Positions 10,519 to 19,779 of a stretch of 64,000 nt of DNA are shown here, piece after piece. Origin of the DNA: Conchocele bisecta (Eukaryota; Mollusca; Bivalvia; Lucinida; Thyasiridae); the NCBI GenBank assembly GCA_029237695.1, contig CM055265.1, positions 74,100,013 through 74,164,012 on the forward strand. The letters are read 5' to 3'. The notes under the pieces were generated by a model. That model had not been told where the DNA came from. It made no database searches and saw only the letters and a list, made by a program, of their open reading frames with translations. Positions within the stretch are counted from its first letter, which is position 1. The number at the start of each line of letters is the position of its first letter. The position numbers and the translations under genes were made by a program.

Positions 10519-10761
10519 TTAACCCTTTGAACCCCAAAGCCCGCTATATTGGTTTATGCAAACAGTGCAGATCCAGATGAGCCGGCTCGTAACGAGCCGT
10601 CTCATCAGGATCTGCACGGAAAGTAATTTTCAAATTTTTGAGAACAAAAAATACCCCCTTTTTATAAATGGAATAGTCTGAAAATCATTTTGCGATGATT
10701 GGATTGGTTGCAAAATTAACATATCGCAGCCCATTCAGTTACTTAGGGGCGAAAACGTTAA
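10519..10761 (+). mobile_element. R5 MITE, TTAA-flanked
   Basis: TTAA at 10519 and 10758. Ends CCCTTTGAACCCC and, inverted, CTTAGGGGCGAAAACG. The interior holds the palindrome GAGCCGGCTCGTAACGAGCC between two GATCTGCAC words. TTAA targets are characteristic of piggyBac-related elements; that link is inference. The inverse copy is at 18363-18609. Its right TTAA is shared with the R4 element next to it. Confidence 0.75.
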
Positions 10762-11306
10762 AGGTACATGCTCACTCAGTAGGCACAAACTGTTCTTTAT
10801 ATCAGATATATCATCCGAGAAATTTTCTGGCAAAACATTCATTCACCATTACCCCACGTATTGATTGGCATTATTATACATTTTATATCAGACGTAAATT
10901 TCCACACTGATATCAGGTGCGATAACCGTGTTGCCTTAAAATGTTAACGGACATTAGTTTTTATTCTCTGTATTTATTTTGTATGTGCAATGATCATAGT
11001 TTATAATCTGCCGAAAAAATTGTTTTTTTGACTCATTTAATTATTATAAATAAATAAATAAAAAATGTCATGCCTCATTTGCATATGAAAATAGCCTGAT
11101 ACCACCGCGAGTCACTATCAGTACAATACGTATTACTAAATGATTATATCTGTATCGCGGGCATTCGTAATTTTAAAACTGGTGGAATAGTGACACAATT
11201 ATATACTTATTTAATTCCTATTATACACTTATTTAATTCCTATTATACACTTGTTTAATTCCTATAAAGAAGAGTTTGCGCCTACTGAGTGGGCATGCAC
11301 CTTTAA
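10758..11306 (-). mobile_element. R4 MITE, TTAA-flanked, ~550 bp
   Basis: TTAA at 10758-10761 and 11303-11306. Terminal inverted repeats AGGTACATGCTCACTCAGTA and TACTGAGTGGGCATGCACCT. Interior marks are GATATCAG/GCGATAACCGTGTT and CATTTGCATATGAAAATAGC. Two tandem copies of a ~28 bp TATACACTTATTTAATTCCT word near the right end distinguish it. No ORF. Confidence 0.85.
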
Positions 11307-11599
11307 ACAAGACTCGTATATATTATGTATGTATCCATAGAATGATGGCCAATATACATATGTGGTGACCATTGGTAGTTCGAAAAGCTTATGTAAAGTC
11401 ATCACGATGCACCAAACAAACACATTGAATCTGTACACGATACAGACCAAGCATTTATAAAATGTTCAATGTGTGTTTGTAAGTAAGCTCTAAGATATGA
11501 CTGATTCCAATTGCAGCCCTTTTTCCTATTTTAATTACGGTTATAGTGGATATATGCGTATTACTTGACAGTGAAACCATTGAAGGTCAAAGACATTGT

Positions 11600-12470
11600 G
11601 AAACACGTCGGTTTGTCAAACATACCAATATATTTATTTTAAAATCACCTAAGTATATGGATTGAGAAAACACGATGTGAAAATACAATTCTTGATATTT
11701 GGCGGCCATCTTTGAATTCATGCAAATAATGTTAATATTCAAGTAACTGGTAGACTCACTCGACTGATTGCGTGCATCGAGAAACCTGAATATAGCGTTC
11801 TAAATAGCTTATAGTACCAAATTAACATGAACACGTGTGGAAAGTTGTACGACAGTATTGGCGGCCATCACTGATTTTTGCAGATGCTGAATCATGCATT
11901 CCATTTACATCGTTGACCTATTCAAATGAGTTCGTGTGTCCAATGAATAGCATATATAGAGAATAATAGGTTAGTGCCGTGAATGGGGAAAAAATACCTG
12001 GCAAGGCTCAGGAAACGGGATGGGCGAGGCTCTGCCGAGCACATCCCGTTTACGTGCCGCGCCAGATATTTTTTCCCATTCACGGCACTAACCTACTATT
12101 CTATTTATCCCGTCAACACCTACAAATGGCTGTAAAATGCAAAAATAGTATTGACTGGATATCAAAAATGTTTCACGGCACCGTGTTTCACGGCACATAC
12201 GCACTGTGTTGACGGGATAAAACCTTTTACACCACTTCAAACTATCAACTGATAGCAAATATGTGATAATATGCGGACATTTTGATATTTGGCGGCCATC
12301 TTGGATTTATGCAAAAGTCAAACAGCTTACTAAATATTATCACGCTATTACGTATGTTCAAATACCACCAGACTATAACAATTTAAATCGCTAAAATATT
12401 TAAATTGTGAGCAGTGATATGAAAACATATGGGGATTTGGCGGTTAATATCTAGCTGCTACCAACGTCTA
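11600..12470 (+). repeat. ~160 bp tandem array with GGCGGCCATCTTGGA motif
   Basis: ATTTGGCGGCCATC-type words lie at about 11698, 11859 and 12288, with a decayed one near 12437. The first interval is 161 bp. The second becomes about 162 bp once the 267 bp R1 element between them is removed. The array therefore predates R1. Related units on the other strand are at 50400-51240, with a single unit near 26100. Confidence 0.65.
11953..12219 (+). repeat. R1 foldback element, copy 2
   Basis: Same layout as copy 1, with GAAACGGGATGGGCGAGGCT facing AGCACATCCCGTTTACGTGC. Inserted in a unit of the ~160 bp array. Confidence 0.85.
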
Positions 12471-12527
12471 AATTGTGTGTACTCGATCAGACGTGAAGTG
12501 GACTTATGGAAGGACATCTGGGCAAAA

Positions 12528-12978
12528 TTTCGTGATTTCTGCCACAAGTGCTCACTCGTTATCCTTATCGGGTCAACTAAAATGTTTGTTATTAATTCGT
12601 TCCCACGAAATAACAATTCGTTCTCTCGATTTAACAATTCGTTCCCACGAAATAACAATTCGTTCCCACGAAGTAACAATTCGTTCCCTCAATTTAGCAA
12701 TTCGTTCCCACGAAATAACAATTCGTTCCCACGGGAACGAATTGTTAATTCGTGGGAACGAATAGTTATCTCGTGGGAACGAATTGTTGACGCGAGGGAA
12801 CGATTTGTTTAAATTGAGGGAACGAATTGTCATTTCGTGGGAACGAATTGTTAATTCGAGGAAACGAATTGTTAAATTGATGGAACAGATTGTTACTTCG
12901 TGGGAACGAATTGTTATTTCGTGATTTCTGCCACAAGTGCTCACTCGTTATCCTTATCGGGTCAACTAAAATGTTTGC
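12528..12978. repeat. 24 bp array reversing orientation, in 60 bp direct repeats
   Basis: Units of the type AACAATTCGTTCCCACGAAA run in one orientation from about 12590 to 12735. They switch at CGTTCCCACGGGAACG and run as the complement to about 12930, making one large cruciform-capable structure. An identical ~60 bp stretch beginning TTTCGTGATTTCTGCCACAA flanks both sides (12528 and 12918). The long ORFs here on both strands are by-products of the unit length and are not genes. Confidence 0.8.
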
Positions 12979-13057
12979 CCGGACGGACGTACTGTCTTTC
13001 AGGATATATAAAAACTATTTTGCAAGCCATCTTCTATGTCATTTAATGATCATACAC

Positions 13058-13376
13058 AGGTGCGGATCCAGGCGGTGGCGTGTCCGGCGCACGACCCCTC
13101 GAACATTGGTCGAGTTTAGATTTGGACCCATTTTTACCTGGAAAGATCTGATTATTATTAGTGTATGTTGTTACCACTCAGTTCAACCGTCTCGTCGAGA
13201 CGGTTCAACTGAGTGATAACAACATATCATTGACGAGACGGTTCAACTGAGTGGTAACATTTGATGTGAAATAAGTAAAATTGCAAGAAATAATCTGACT
13301 TTTATGACAGTTGACGATCATAAGTGTCTCATTTGAAATCCACGCCCCCTCTAGACATCAATCCTGGATCCGCCCG
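13058..13376. mobile_element. hAT-like MITE with CGGATCCAGG tips
   Basis: CAGGTGCGGATCCAGG at the left and CCTGGATCCGCCCGTG at the right form the inverted ends. Inside are CGACCCCTCGAACATTGG and the palindrome listed separately. The right part recurs at 14882-15150. Superfamily is inferred from tips only. Confidence 0.5.
13168..13256. repeat. Palindrome GTTCAACCGTCTCG, plus extra half
   Basis: TTACCACTCAGTTCAACCGT faces ACGGTTCAACTGAGTGATAA around CTCGTCGAG. A further half unit follows (GACGAGACGGTTCAACTGAG). The half unit occurs at 14990-15020, and a full palindrome recurs at 37567-37620. Confidence 0.75.
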
Positions 13377-13560
13377 TGATACAGGATGGGCATCGCGCAC
13401 TCTTGCACTAACTTTATCTGATCCAGACGCGGTTACGACACCACCGACTACCAGGACACGGGTAATGAACTACATGCATCACTGGCCCGGGTGTACTTTG
13501 CTCGCTGGCTATCCAAAGGGACCAGCATAGTCTGAGCATAGTCGATATTTGTGTCATTCC
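13377..13560. repeat. Segment duplicated at 15155-15335
   Basis: The block with TTGCACTAACTTTATCTGAT and GTGTACTTTGCTCGCTGGCT is nearly identical to 15155-15335. Together with the MITE half before it, ~230 bp are shared with the second site. Both copies keep a short open frame, but substitutions are few in every codon position and no family is recognised. I treat it as a duplicated repeat, not a gene. Confidence 0.6.
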
Positions 13561-13577
13561 AGGTGCGTCCCAATATA

Positions 13578-13797
13578 TACAGTGAAACCTCTCTAAACCG
13601 GACACCCTGTGAGGCTCCCAGGGTGTCCGGTTTAGAGATGTTCCACTGTACATCAGGCATATGACCAGTATGGAACATACGTATGTCTTTTGCAACAATA
13701 AACATACGCTCTTATCTGAGATGCGTTACGGAGAAACCTCTCAAAATGAGATCACATATATTGTCTTGGTGTCCGGTTTAGAGATGTTCCACTGTAC
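13578..13797. mobile_element. pogo/Tc1-like MITE, TA-flanked
   Basis: TA-CAGTGAAACCTCTCTAAAC begins at 13578. A perfect internal hairpin (CCGGACACCC/GGGTGTCCGG) closes at TTCCACTGTA (13650). A second matching end, GGTTTAGAGATGTTCCACTG, closes at 13797. So either a 73 bp hairpin sits inside a 220 bp parent, or two solo ends are adjacent. CAGT tips at TA targets fit the Tc1/mariner-pogo group. Confidence 0.65.
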
Positions 13798-13799
13798 CG

Positions 13800-14480
13800 A
13801 TATACGACCATTTTCCAACGTATTCTATGTAGCCACACTCGGGACGGTTCACACGGTGAACACGTCAGCCCCGTTTTATAGAAGGCCGCCGTTCTCATAT
13901 AATGTTGTCTCGGATTTGTGCATTTACTTGCACTGCAGCAGGTATTTGAAACAGGCCGCGTGATTCTTACAGAGCCCCACAGGAGACCTCAGTACACAGA
14001 TAGACTGCTTCCGGGTCGGTACCCTCAAAAAATAGTCCGGAGAAAAATGCATATGTTTGTGTTGCAGGTGCTTTGAGGCAGGTTCGGGTGCACTGATGTG
14101 GTTTATTAATGCATGTGGAGACAGTGTTTACACAGGGGCTCTAGTACACAGCCAAGATCTGCAGTTTGGAATGGATTATTTTGTGTGGCAGGACACATGT
14201 AAATGAAGTGTGATGCGGCTCTGCGTCTGTTGTGACGTGATGATTTTTGACCCCGCTGTCATGTTTCCTTTCCTGTCAGAAAAACGAAATGGTCACCGGG
14301 TGTTGACAAGTTGGTGAGAAGACGGCATGATCCAGTCGTCAAGGACATTGTAACTCAATGTGTGATTCCAATGTTTATGCTTTTACAGGCGGTGAGTGAA
14401 ATGACCCTTAAACGCTATATGTTTAATATACAGTTCTATCTGTGTGTTTAGGCCAGGAGACGTAGAATTCTTTTTTTGTA
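13800..14480. other. No gene seen
   Basis: Slightly higher GC than its surroundings, but no ORF or splice framework supports an exon. No repeat family noticed. Confidence 0.4.
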
Positions 14481-14481
14481 T

Positions 14482-14895
14482 TATAGGTACATGTCCACTC
14501 AGTAGGCACATACTGTTCTTTATAGGAATTAAATAAGTGTATAATTGTGTAACTATTCCACTAGTTCTAAAGATTACGAGTGTCCGCTATACAGGTATAA
14601 TCATTTGGTAATATTTATTTTACTGATAGTAACGCGTGTTGGTATCAGGCTATTTTCATATGCAAATGAGGCAGGGTATTTTTAATTTATTTATACTAAT
14701 TAAATGCGTCACCTGATGAAAAAATATTTTCGACAGATTATAAAGTATGATCATTGCACATCAAAAAGTAAATGAAGAGAATAAACAGTAATGTTCGTTA
14801 ACATTTTAAGGAAACACGTTTATCGCCCCTGATATCAGTGAGGAAATTTAAGTTTGATATAAAATGTATAATAATGCCAATCAATACGTGGGGTA
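14482..14895 (+). mobile_element. R4 MITE, truncated at right
   Basis: Left end AGGTACATGTCCACTCAGTA and the whole R4 body to AATCAATACGTGGGGTAA are present. It then breaks into the duplicated segment CGCCCCCTCGAACATTGG, so the right terminal repeat is lost. The left target reads TTAT instead of TTAA. Confidence 0.75.
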
Positions 14896-15328
14896 ACGCC
14901 CCCTCGAACATTGGTCGTGATAAGATTTGAAGCCAAATTTCCGTGGAAAGATCTGATTATTGTTAGTGTATGTTGTTAACAACATATCATTGACGAGACG
15001 GTTCAACTGAGTGCTAACAACTTATCATTTGATGTGAAATAAATAAAACTGCAGGAAATAATCTGACTTTTATGACAGTTGACGATCATAAGAGTCTCAT
15101 TTGAAATCCACGCCCCCTCTAGACATCAATCCTGGATCCGTCCGTGATACAGGATGGACATTGCGCACTCTTGCACTTACTTTATCTGATCCAGACGCGG
15201 TTACGACCCCACCGACTATCAGGACACGGGTAATGAACTACATGCATCACTGGCCCGGGTGTACTTTGCTCGCCGGCTATCCAAAGGGACCAGCATAGTC
15301 TGAGCATAGTCGATATTTGTGTCATTCC
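14896..15328. repeat. Second copy of the 13.1-13.56 kb block
   Basis: Carries CCTCGAACATTGGTCGTGAT, a half palindrome (GACGAGACGGTTCAACTGAG), CCTGGATCCGTCCGTGATAC and the ATCTGATCCAGACGCGG block, in the same order as 13.1-13.56 kb. It lacks one palindrome arm and so is shorter. Confidence 0.65.
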
Positions 15329-15635
15329 TGTAGCCTATTTCACCAACATTGCAAAGTACACTTATCTAGCAAAGTATACTTTGAGGGAGAAAACTTCAAT
15401 TTTAAGATAAATTTATTAATTTTTATTATACTGAATTTATTACATTATCACAGCCATTGTGGCTGTGATAATGTAATAATGTCAGTATAATAATTCTGCA
15501 TACTTTTAATCATCAAATATATGCAGTCGTTAGTTCTATATGAAATCATGCATTTCAGGAAAAATAAATGATTACTCCCTCAAAGTATACTTTGCTAGAA
15601 AAGTATACTTTGCAATGTTGATGAAATCGGCTACA
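15329..15635. repeat. R6 palindromic MITE, copy 1
   Basis: Ends GTAGCCTATTTCACCAACAT and ATGTTGATGAAATCGGCTAC. Each end holds two AAAGTATACTTT words separated by CTAGAAA or CTAGC. The centre ATTACATTATCACAGCCA is mirrored. The copy at 17697-18004 is nearly identical. Confidence 0.85.
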
Positions 15636-15844
15636 GGTGTGTCCCATTATATACATGTACCGGGTATATAACCATTTTCCAACGTATTCTATGTAGTGAA
15701 AACTGACGTTCCATTGGTCGGATGACGTGACGTGACGTGACGTTACCGAATGACATCAGTGTAATGACGCAACGTAAACAAGTCCGCGTTCTGTCCATAG
15801 ATAACGACGTCAGCTGTGGTCATTTTCGGCACAAAATGTTACCT

Positions 15845-16003
15845 GATAAATAGAATACCAGGCTACTGTATTTTGATATCAAGTTTATCAGGCTCGGCTC
15901 AGAAAATGTAGGGATTACTCGGCAAGCCTCGGAATTATTACGCGTTTCATAGCCTTGCCTGATAAACGTAATATCAAAAGACACTAGACTGGTGTTCTCT
16001 ATA
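15845..16003. repeat. R20 foldback copy
   Basis: GAATACCAGGCTACTGTATT leads to ATCAAGTTTATCAGGCTCGG, and the inverse GCCTTGCCTGATAAACGTAA ends near CTGGTGTTCTCTATAG. An R3 element begins two bases later. Confidence 0.7.
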
Positions 16004-16004
16004 G

Positions 16005-16251
16005 AGACACCCCATGCGATTGTGTACCTAAAAACATGTGCGATATCTCATTAAAAATATTTACAATATTTTCCGTAAATGACGTCGAAAGATGACAAAA
16101 CTTTCATAGCAAATGCGTAATACTATTCCGCATTTGCTATGAAAATCTCGTCATCTTTCGACGTCATTTACAGAAAATATCACATTTTCTGTAAATATAT
16201 TTCATGAAAAATCGCACATGTTCTTAGGTACAAAATTGCATGGTGGGTCTC
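16005..16251. repeat. R3 palindromic MITE
   Basis: Starts GAGACACCCCATGCGATTGT and ends TACAAAATTGCATGGTGGGTC. The central GCAAATGCG dyads and the GACGTCGAAAGATGACAAAA block are mirrored. Full length. Confidence 0.85.
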
Positions 16252-16275
16252 ATATAATTATGCTCATCAAAAGAC

Positions 16276-16829
16276 ACTACTGTCTGTTTCACGAAAGCTG
16301 CCCAAATTTTACGGCCATATAAAAAAATCAAAAACAATATTTGTTTTGATAGTATTAAATTAAAGGAAAATTTGAGAATGAGCCTTCTTTTTATTTCGTG
16401 AAATTTGGTCAAATATTGGTTTTATTACGAAAATTTGATTTTTCTATGGGAATTTAACATGGGGGAAAAAGAGGTAGAGTTGTGGGAGGAGTAACAAAAT
16501 AAATAAATGGAAATTGACTCCGAAACCTAGCTAAATAGCTTGGAAATGATCTAACTAAGAAAACAAAAGTTAAATTTTTAAAATCGGTCCAGTATTTCTG
16601 AAATTCTAAAAAAGTTCCCCATGTTAAATCCCCATAGACATATGGGGATTTAACACGGGGAAATCGTATTTTTCGCAATAAAATCAATATTTGACCAAAT
16701 TCCACGAAATGAAAAGAAGGCTAATTCTTAAATTTTCCTTTAATTTAATATTATCGAAAAAAATAATTGTTTTTTAATTGTTTATATGGCCGTAAAATTT
16801 GGGCAGCTTTCGTGAAACAGACAGTAGTC
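16276..16829. repeat. R7 long-TIR MITE, copy 1
   Basis: Ends ACTACTGTCTGTTTCACGAA and TTCGTGAAACAGACAGTAGT with arms of about 200 bp. The arms carry GCCCAAATTTTACGGCCATA and GAGCCTTCTTTTTATTTCGT. The interior is ~150 bp. No transposase. Confidence 0.85.
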
Positions 16830-16849
16830 TGATCATATATATTATTATT

Positions 16850-17010
16850 ATAGATAATACCAGGCTAGTGCCTTTTGATACCAAGTTTATCACACTCCCT
16901 TCCGAAACGGTAGTTACATGTATTTCTCTACGAGCCTCGGAATCGCCCAGCCACGTCTGATAAATTTGGCACCAGCCTGTTATTCTGTGGGCATGTATGT
17001 TGTGTACGTC
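16850..17010. repeat. R20 foldback, diverged
   Basis: AATACCAGGCTAGTGCCTTT, CAAGTTTATCACACTCCC and CACGTCTGATAAATTTGG keep the R20 order, but arm pairing is poor. Confidence 0.55.
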
Positions 17011-17184
17011 GTTCGGCATTCATAGACCATTCACCGAAATGCATTTACAGTCAACTGACAACACAGAGATTTTAAATCTCCCCCGAATGTCGAAATATGC
17101 ATAATGTCCGGGATATAGTGCAGTGATTTCACACGTAGTTATGCCCTTTTTTTGTGAGACGGCGTCCGATAAAACTTAATGATT

Positions 17185-17608
17185 ACTACTGTCTGTTTCA
17201 CGAAAGCAGCCCAAATTTTATGGCCATATAAACAATTAAAAAAAAATATTATTTTCGATAATTATTAAATTAAAGGAAAATTTAAGAATGAGCCTTCTTT
17301 TTATTTCGTGAAATTTGGTCAAATATTGATTTTATTGCGAAAAATGTCCCCACTTTTGTTTTCTTAGTTAGATCATTTCCAAATTTCGGAGTCAATTTCC
17401 AAATTTTTTCGTTTTTTTTTTACTCCTTCCAAATTCCTCTACCTCATTTTCCCCATGTTAAATTCCCATAGACAAATACATTTTTCGTAATAAAATCAAT
17501 ATTTGACCAATTTTCACGAAATAAAAAGAAGGCTCATTCTTAAATTTTTACAAAATACTGTTTTTGCATTGTTTATATGGCCGTAAAATTTCGTGAAACA
17601 GACAGTAG
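17185..17608. repeat. R7 MITE, copy 2, centre deleted
   Basis: Same ends as copy 1 (ACTACTGTCTGTTTCACGAA; right end TCGTGAAACAGACAGTAG), but ~130 bp shorter. Most of the difference is in the centre and right arm. Confidence 0.8.
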
Positions 17609-17696
17609 GCTGAATTACATTTTGTTGTATGCTGTTTATTTATTTTTATTTTTTTCTGAAGAAAAGCATGGTTCAAGTTGACAGGTAACTACAGTA

Positions 17697-18004
17697 CAGT
17701 AGCCGATTTCACCAACATTGTAAAGTATACTTTTCTAGCAAAGTATACTTTGAGGGAGAAATTTTCAATTTTAGGATAAATTTATTAATTTTTATTATAC
17801 TGAATTTATTACATTATCACAGCCATTTTGGCTGTGATAATGTAATACATTCAGTATAATAATTCTGCATACTTTTAATCATCACATATATGCAGTAGTT
17901 AGTTCTGTATGAAATAATGCATTTGGGAAAAAGTAACTGATTACTCCCTCAAAGTATACTTTGCTAGAAAAGTATACTTTGCAATGTTGATGAAATCGGC
18001 TACA
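17697..18004. repeat. R6 palindromic MITE, copy 2
   Basis: GTAGCCGATTTCACCAACAT to ATGTTGATGAAATCGGCTAC with the same internal AAAGTATACTTT pairs. It differs from copy 1 at few positions, so both moved or duplicated recently. Confidence 0.85.
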
Positions 18005-18362
18005 GATGTCGTGATGTGTGAAATTCACAAAACGTCACTGTAGAATATTCAACATCATTAGGTCTTTTTGTTGGTGTCTTTCTTTAGGAAATGAACCTGC
18101 TGTATCACACGTAAACATTGTAAACTGATTCTGTAAAAATAAAAGATTCAAACACTCCATAGCATAATTATGTTGTGGAAACATTTTTCTGCAAATCGTT
18201 AGAAATAATTTGTGGTTGTGTGTTTTTTGTTGGTGTTTTTTTAAAAAAAAAAATACATGTAAACCTGCTGTATCTCACGTGATAATTGCAAACTGATTCT
18301 GTACAAAATACACTATTCAAACATAGATTGTTTGATTATTGGTGTCTGATGGCTTAGATCAT

Positions 18363-18609
18363 TTAACCCGTTCACCCCTAAGTAACTGAATGGGCTGCGA
18401 TATGTTAATCTTGCAACCAATCCAATCATCGCAAAATGATTTTCAGACTTTTCCATTTATAAAAAGAGGGTATTTGTTGTTCTCAAAAATATGAAAATTA
18501 CTTTCAAACAGTGCAGATCCTGATGAGACGGCTCGTTATGAGCCGGCTCATCTGGATCTGCACTGTTTGCATAAACCGATATAGCGGGCTTTCAGGTTCA
18601 AAGGGTTAA
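18363..18609 (-). mobile_element. R5 MITE, TTAA-flanked, inverse copy
   Basis: TTAA at 18363 and 18606. CCCGTTCACCCCTAAG at the left and GGTTCAAAGGG at the right. Contains the same GAGACGGCTCGTTATGAGCC palindrome as the 10.5 kb copy, in reverse. Confidence 0.8.
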
Positions 18610-18990
18610 GGCTGGGCCAGCGGTTTCGAACCCGTATTGAACCTGCATTGGGGATATATATTCGGCCCTGAAATTAGAATAAGCTTAAACACCAACGCCA
18701 CTTGGCCCCTTGGATTACGAATAATCATATTACTCATATAAGGGGTATAACCAGATTCAACTCTCACATACAAGAACGCCAAGGACGTACATGAGGACCA
18801 AACCAGGACTCCGGTCGGGATTCCGGTAAGGATGAATCCCGACCGTTACATTACCCATCGATTGCTCCCATCTGCCACCCACCTGCGTGTCTCGGGATCG
18901 CATAGCCTTGTCTGATAAACTTGATATTAAACGAAACCAGTCTGATATGCTGTCGGCATGTAAGTATGTTTTGTACATCGTTCGGCAATG
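18610..18990 (-). repeat. Dispersed repeat with CTTGGCCCCTT / GGTAAGGATGAATC
   Basis: Shares GGCCCTGAAATTAGAATAA, CACTTGGCCCCTTG and GGTAAGGATGAATCCCGA with 27060-27310. More distantly it matches 30230-30480 and 30785-30990. The right end runs into an R20 fragment (CCTTGTCTGATAAACTTGAT). Class unknown. Confidence 0.55.
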
Positions 18991-18999
18991 TCATTCGGC

Positions 19000-19779
19000 A
19001 TTCATATACCATTCAATGAAATTACTTTACTGTCTACTGTCAGCACAGATATTTTCATCTCCCCCGCATTATTGAATATTCATAATGTCCGGGAGATTTA
19101 TAGGTTATTTGATTTGTATAAGTGAGAGTTGAATTTGGTTACACCCATAATAAGAGTACATGTAGAAAGATTGGTACTAATCCTATTACTTTTAAGGGAT
19201 TGAGCTAAGTGACTGGTGTGGTGAGGACCTGGCACCCGATCATGTTATTATAATTTATAGTTAACCCTCCTTTCTAAGCCAATCGCTGGACAGTATTGTA
19301 CTCACTTATTTCACATATTGCAACGGTTAACCCCAATAAGATGTGTATTACCAGATTTAATGATTAACTGTACGACAGAAAATGGAAAATCAATACTCGG
19401 ATGGGAAATTGCATTGTACACTTGGCTGAACAATAAGTCAGTTATTGGTTACGTATTGGATGTTTTCAGGAACTAAATGATGCGGTCGCTAGAGCCCCTC
19501 GCATTTAATTTCTTAAAAATCCAATATGTGAACAATAACTTGTACTTGACGGTTGAATATATAATTTATTATGTAAATGCTCCGTTCTTATTTTGTGATT
19601 TTACCCACATCCATACAAGTGAACTATGGGATTCGACCCTGTTAACCAGTAAATAAATAAATGTTCCTGTCTAATTCCTCATGTGAGCTTACATGGAGGG
19701 AAAGCATTGATAGGTAGATTACATCACTTGATCTGCTCTCATGCTAAATCATTCACATTATTAAACTTAGATATTTCTA
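19000..19779. other. No gene seen
   Basis: AT-rich. A weak echo of the dispersed repeat at 19170-19230 (GATTGAGCTAAGTGACTGG), otherwise nothing recognised. Confidence 0.4.

Noticed and set aside
12429..12944. Four overlapping frames of 73-127 codons on both strands
   Set aside because: The 24 bp unit is a multiple of three, so frames stay open on both strands by construction.
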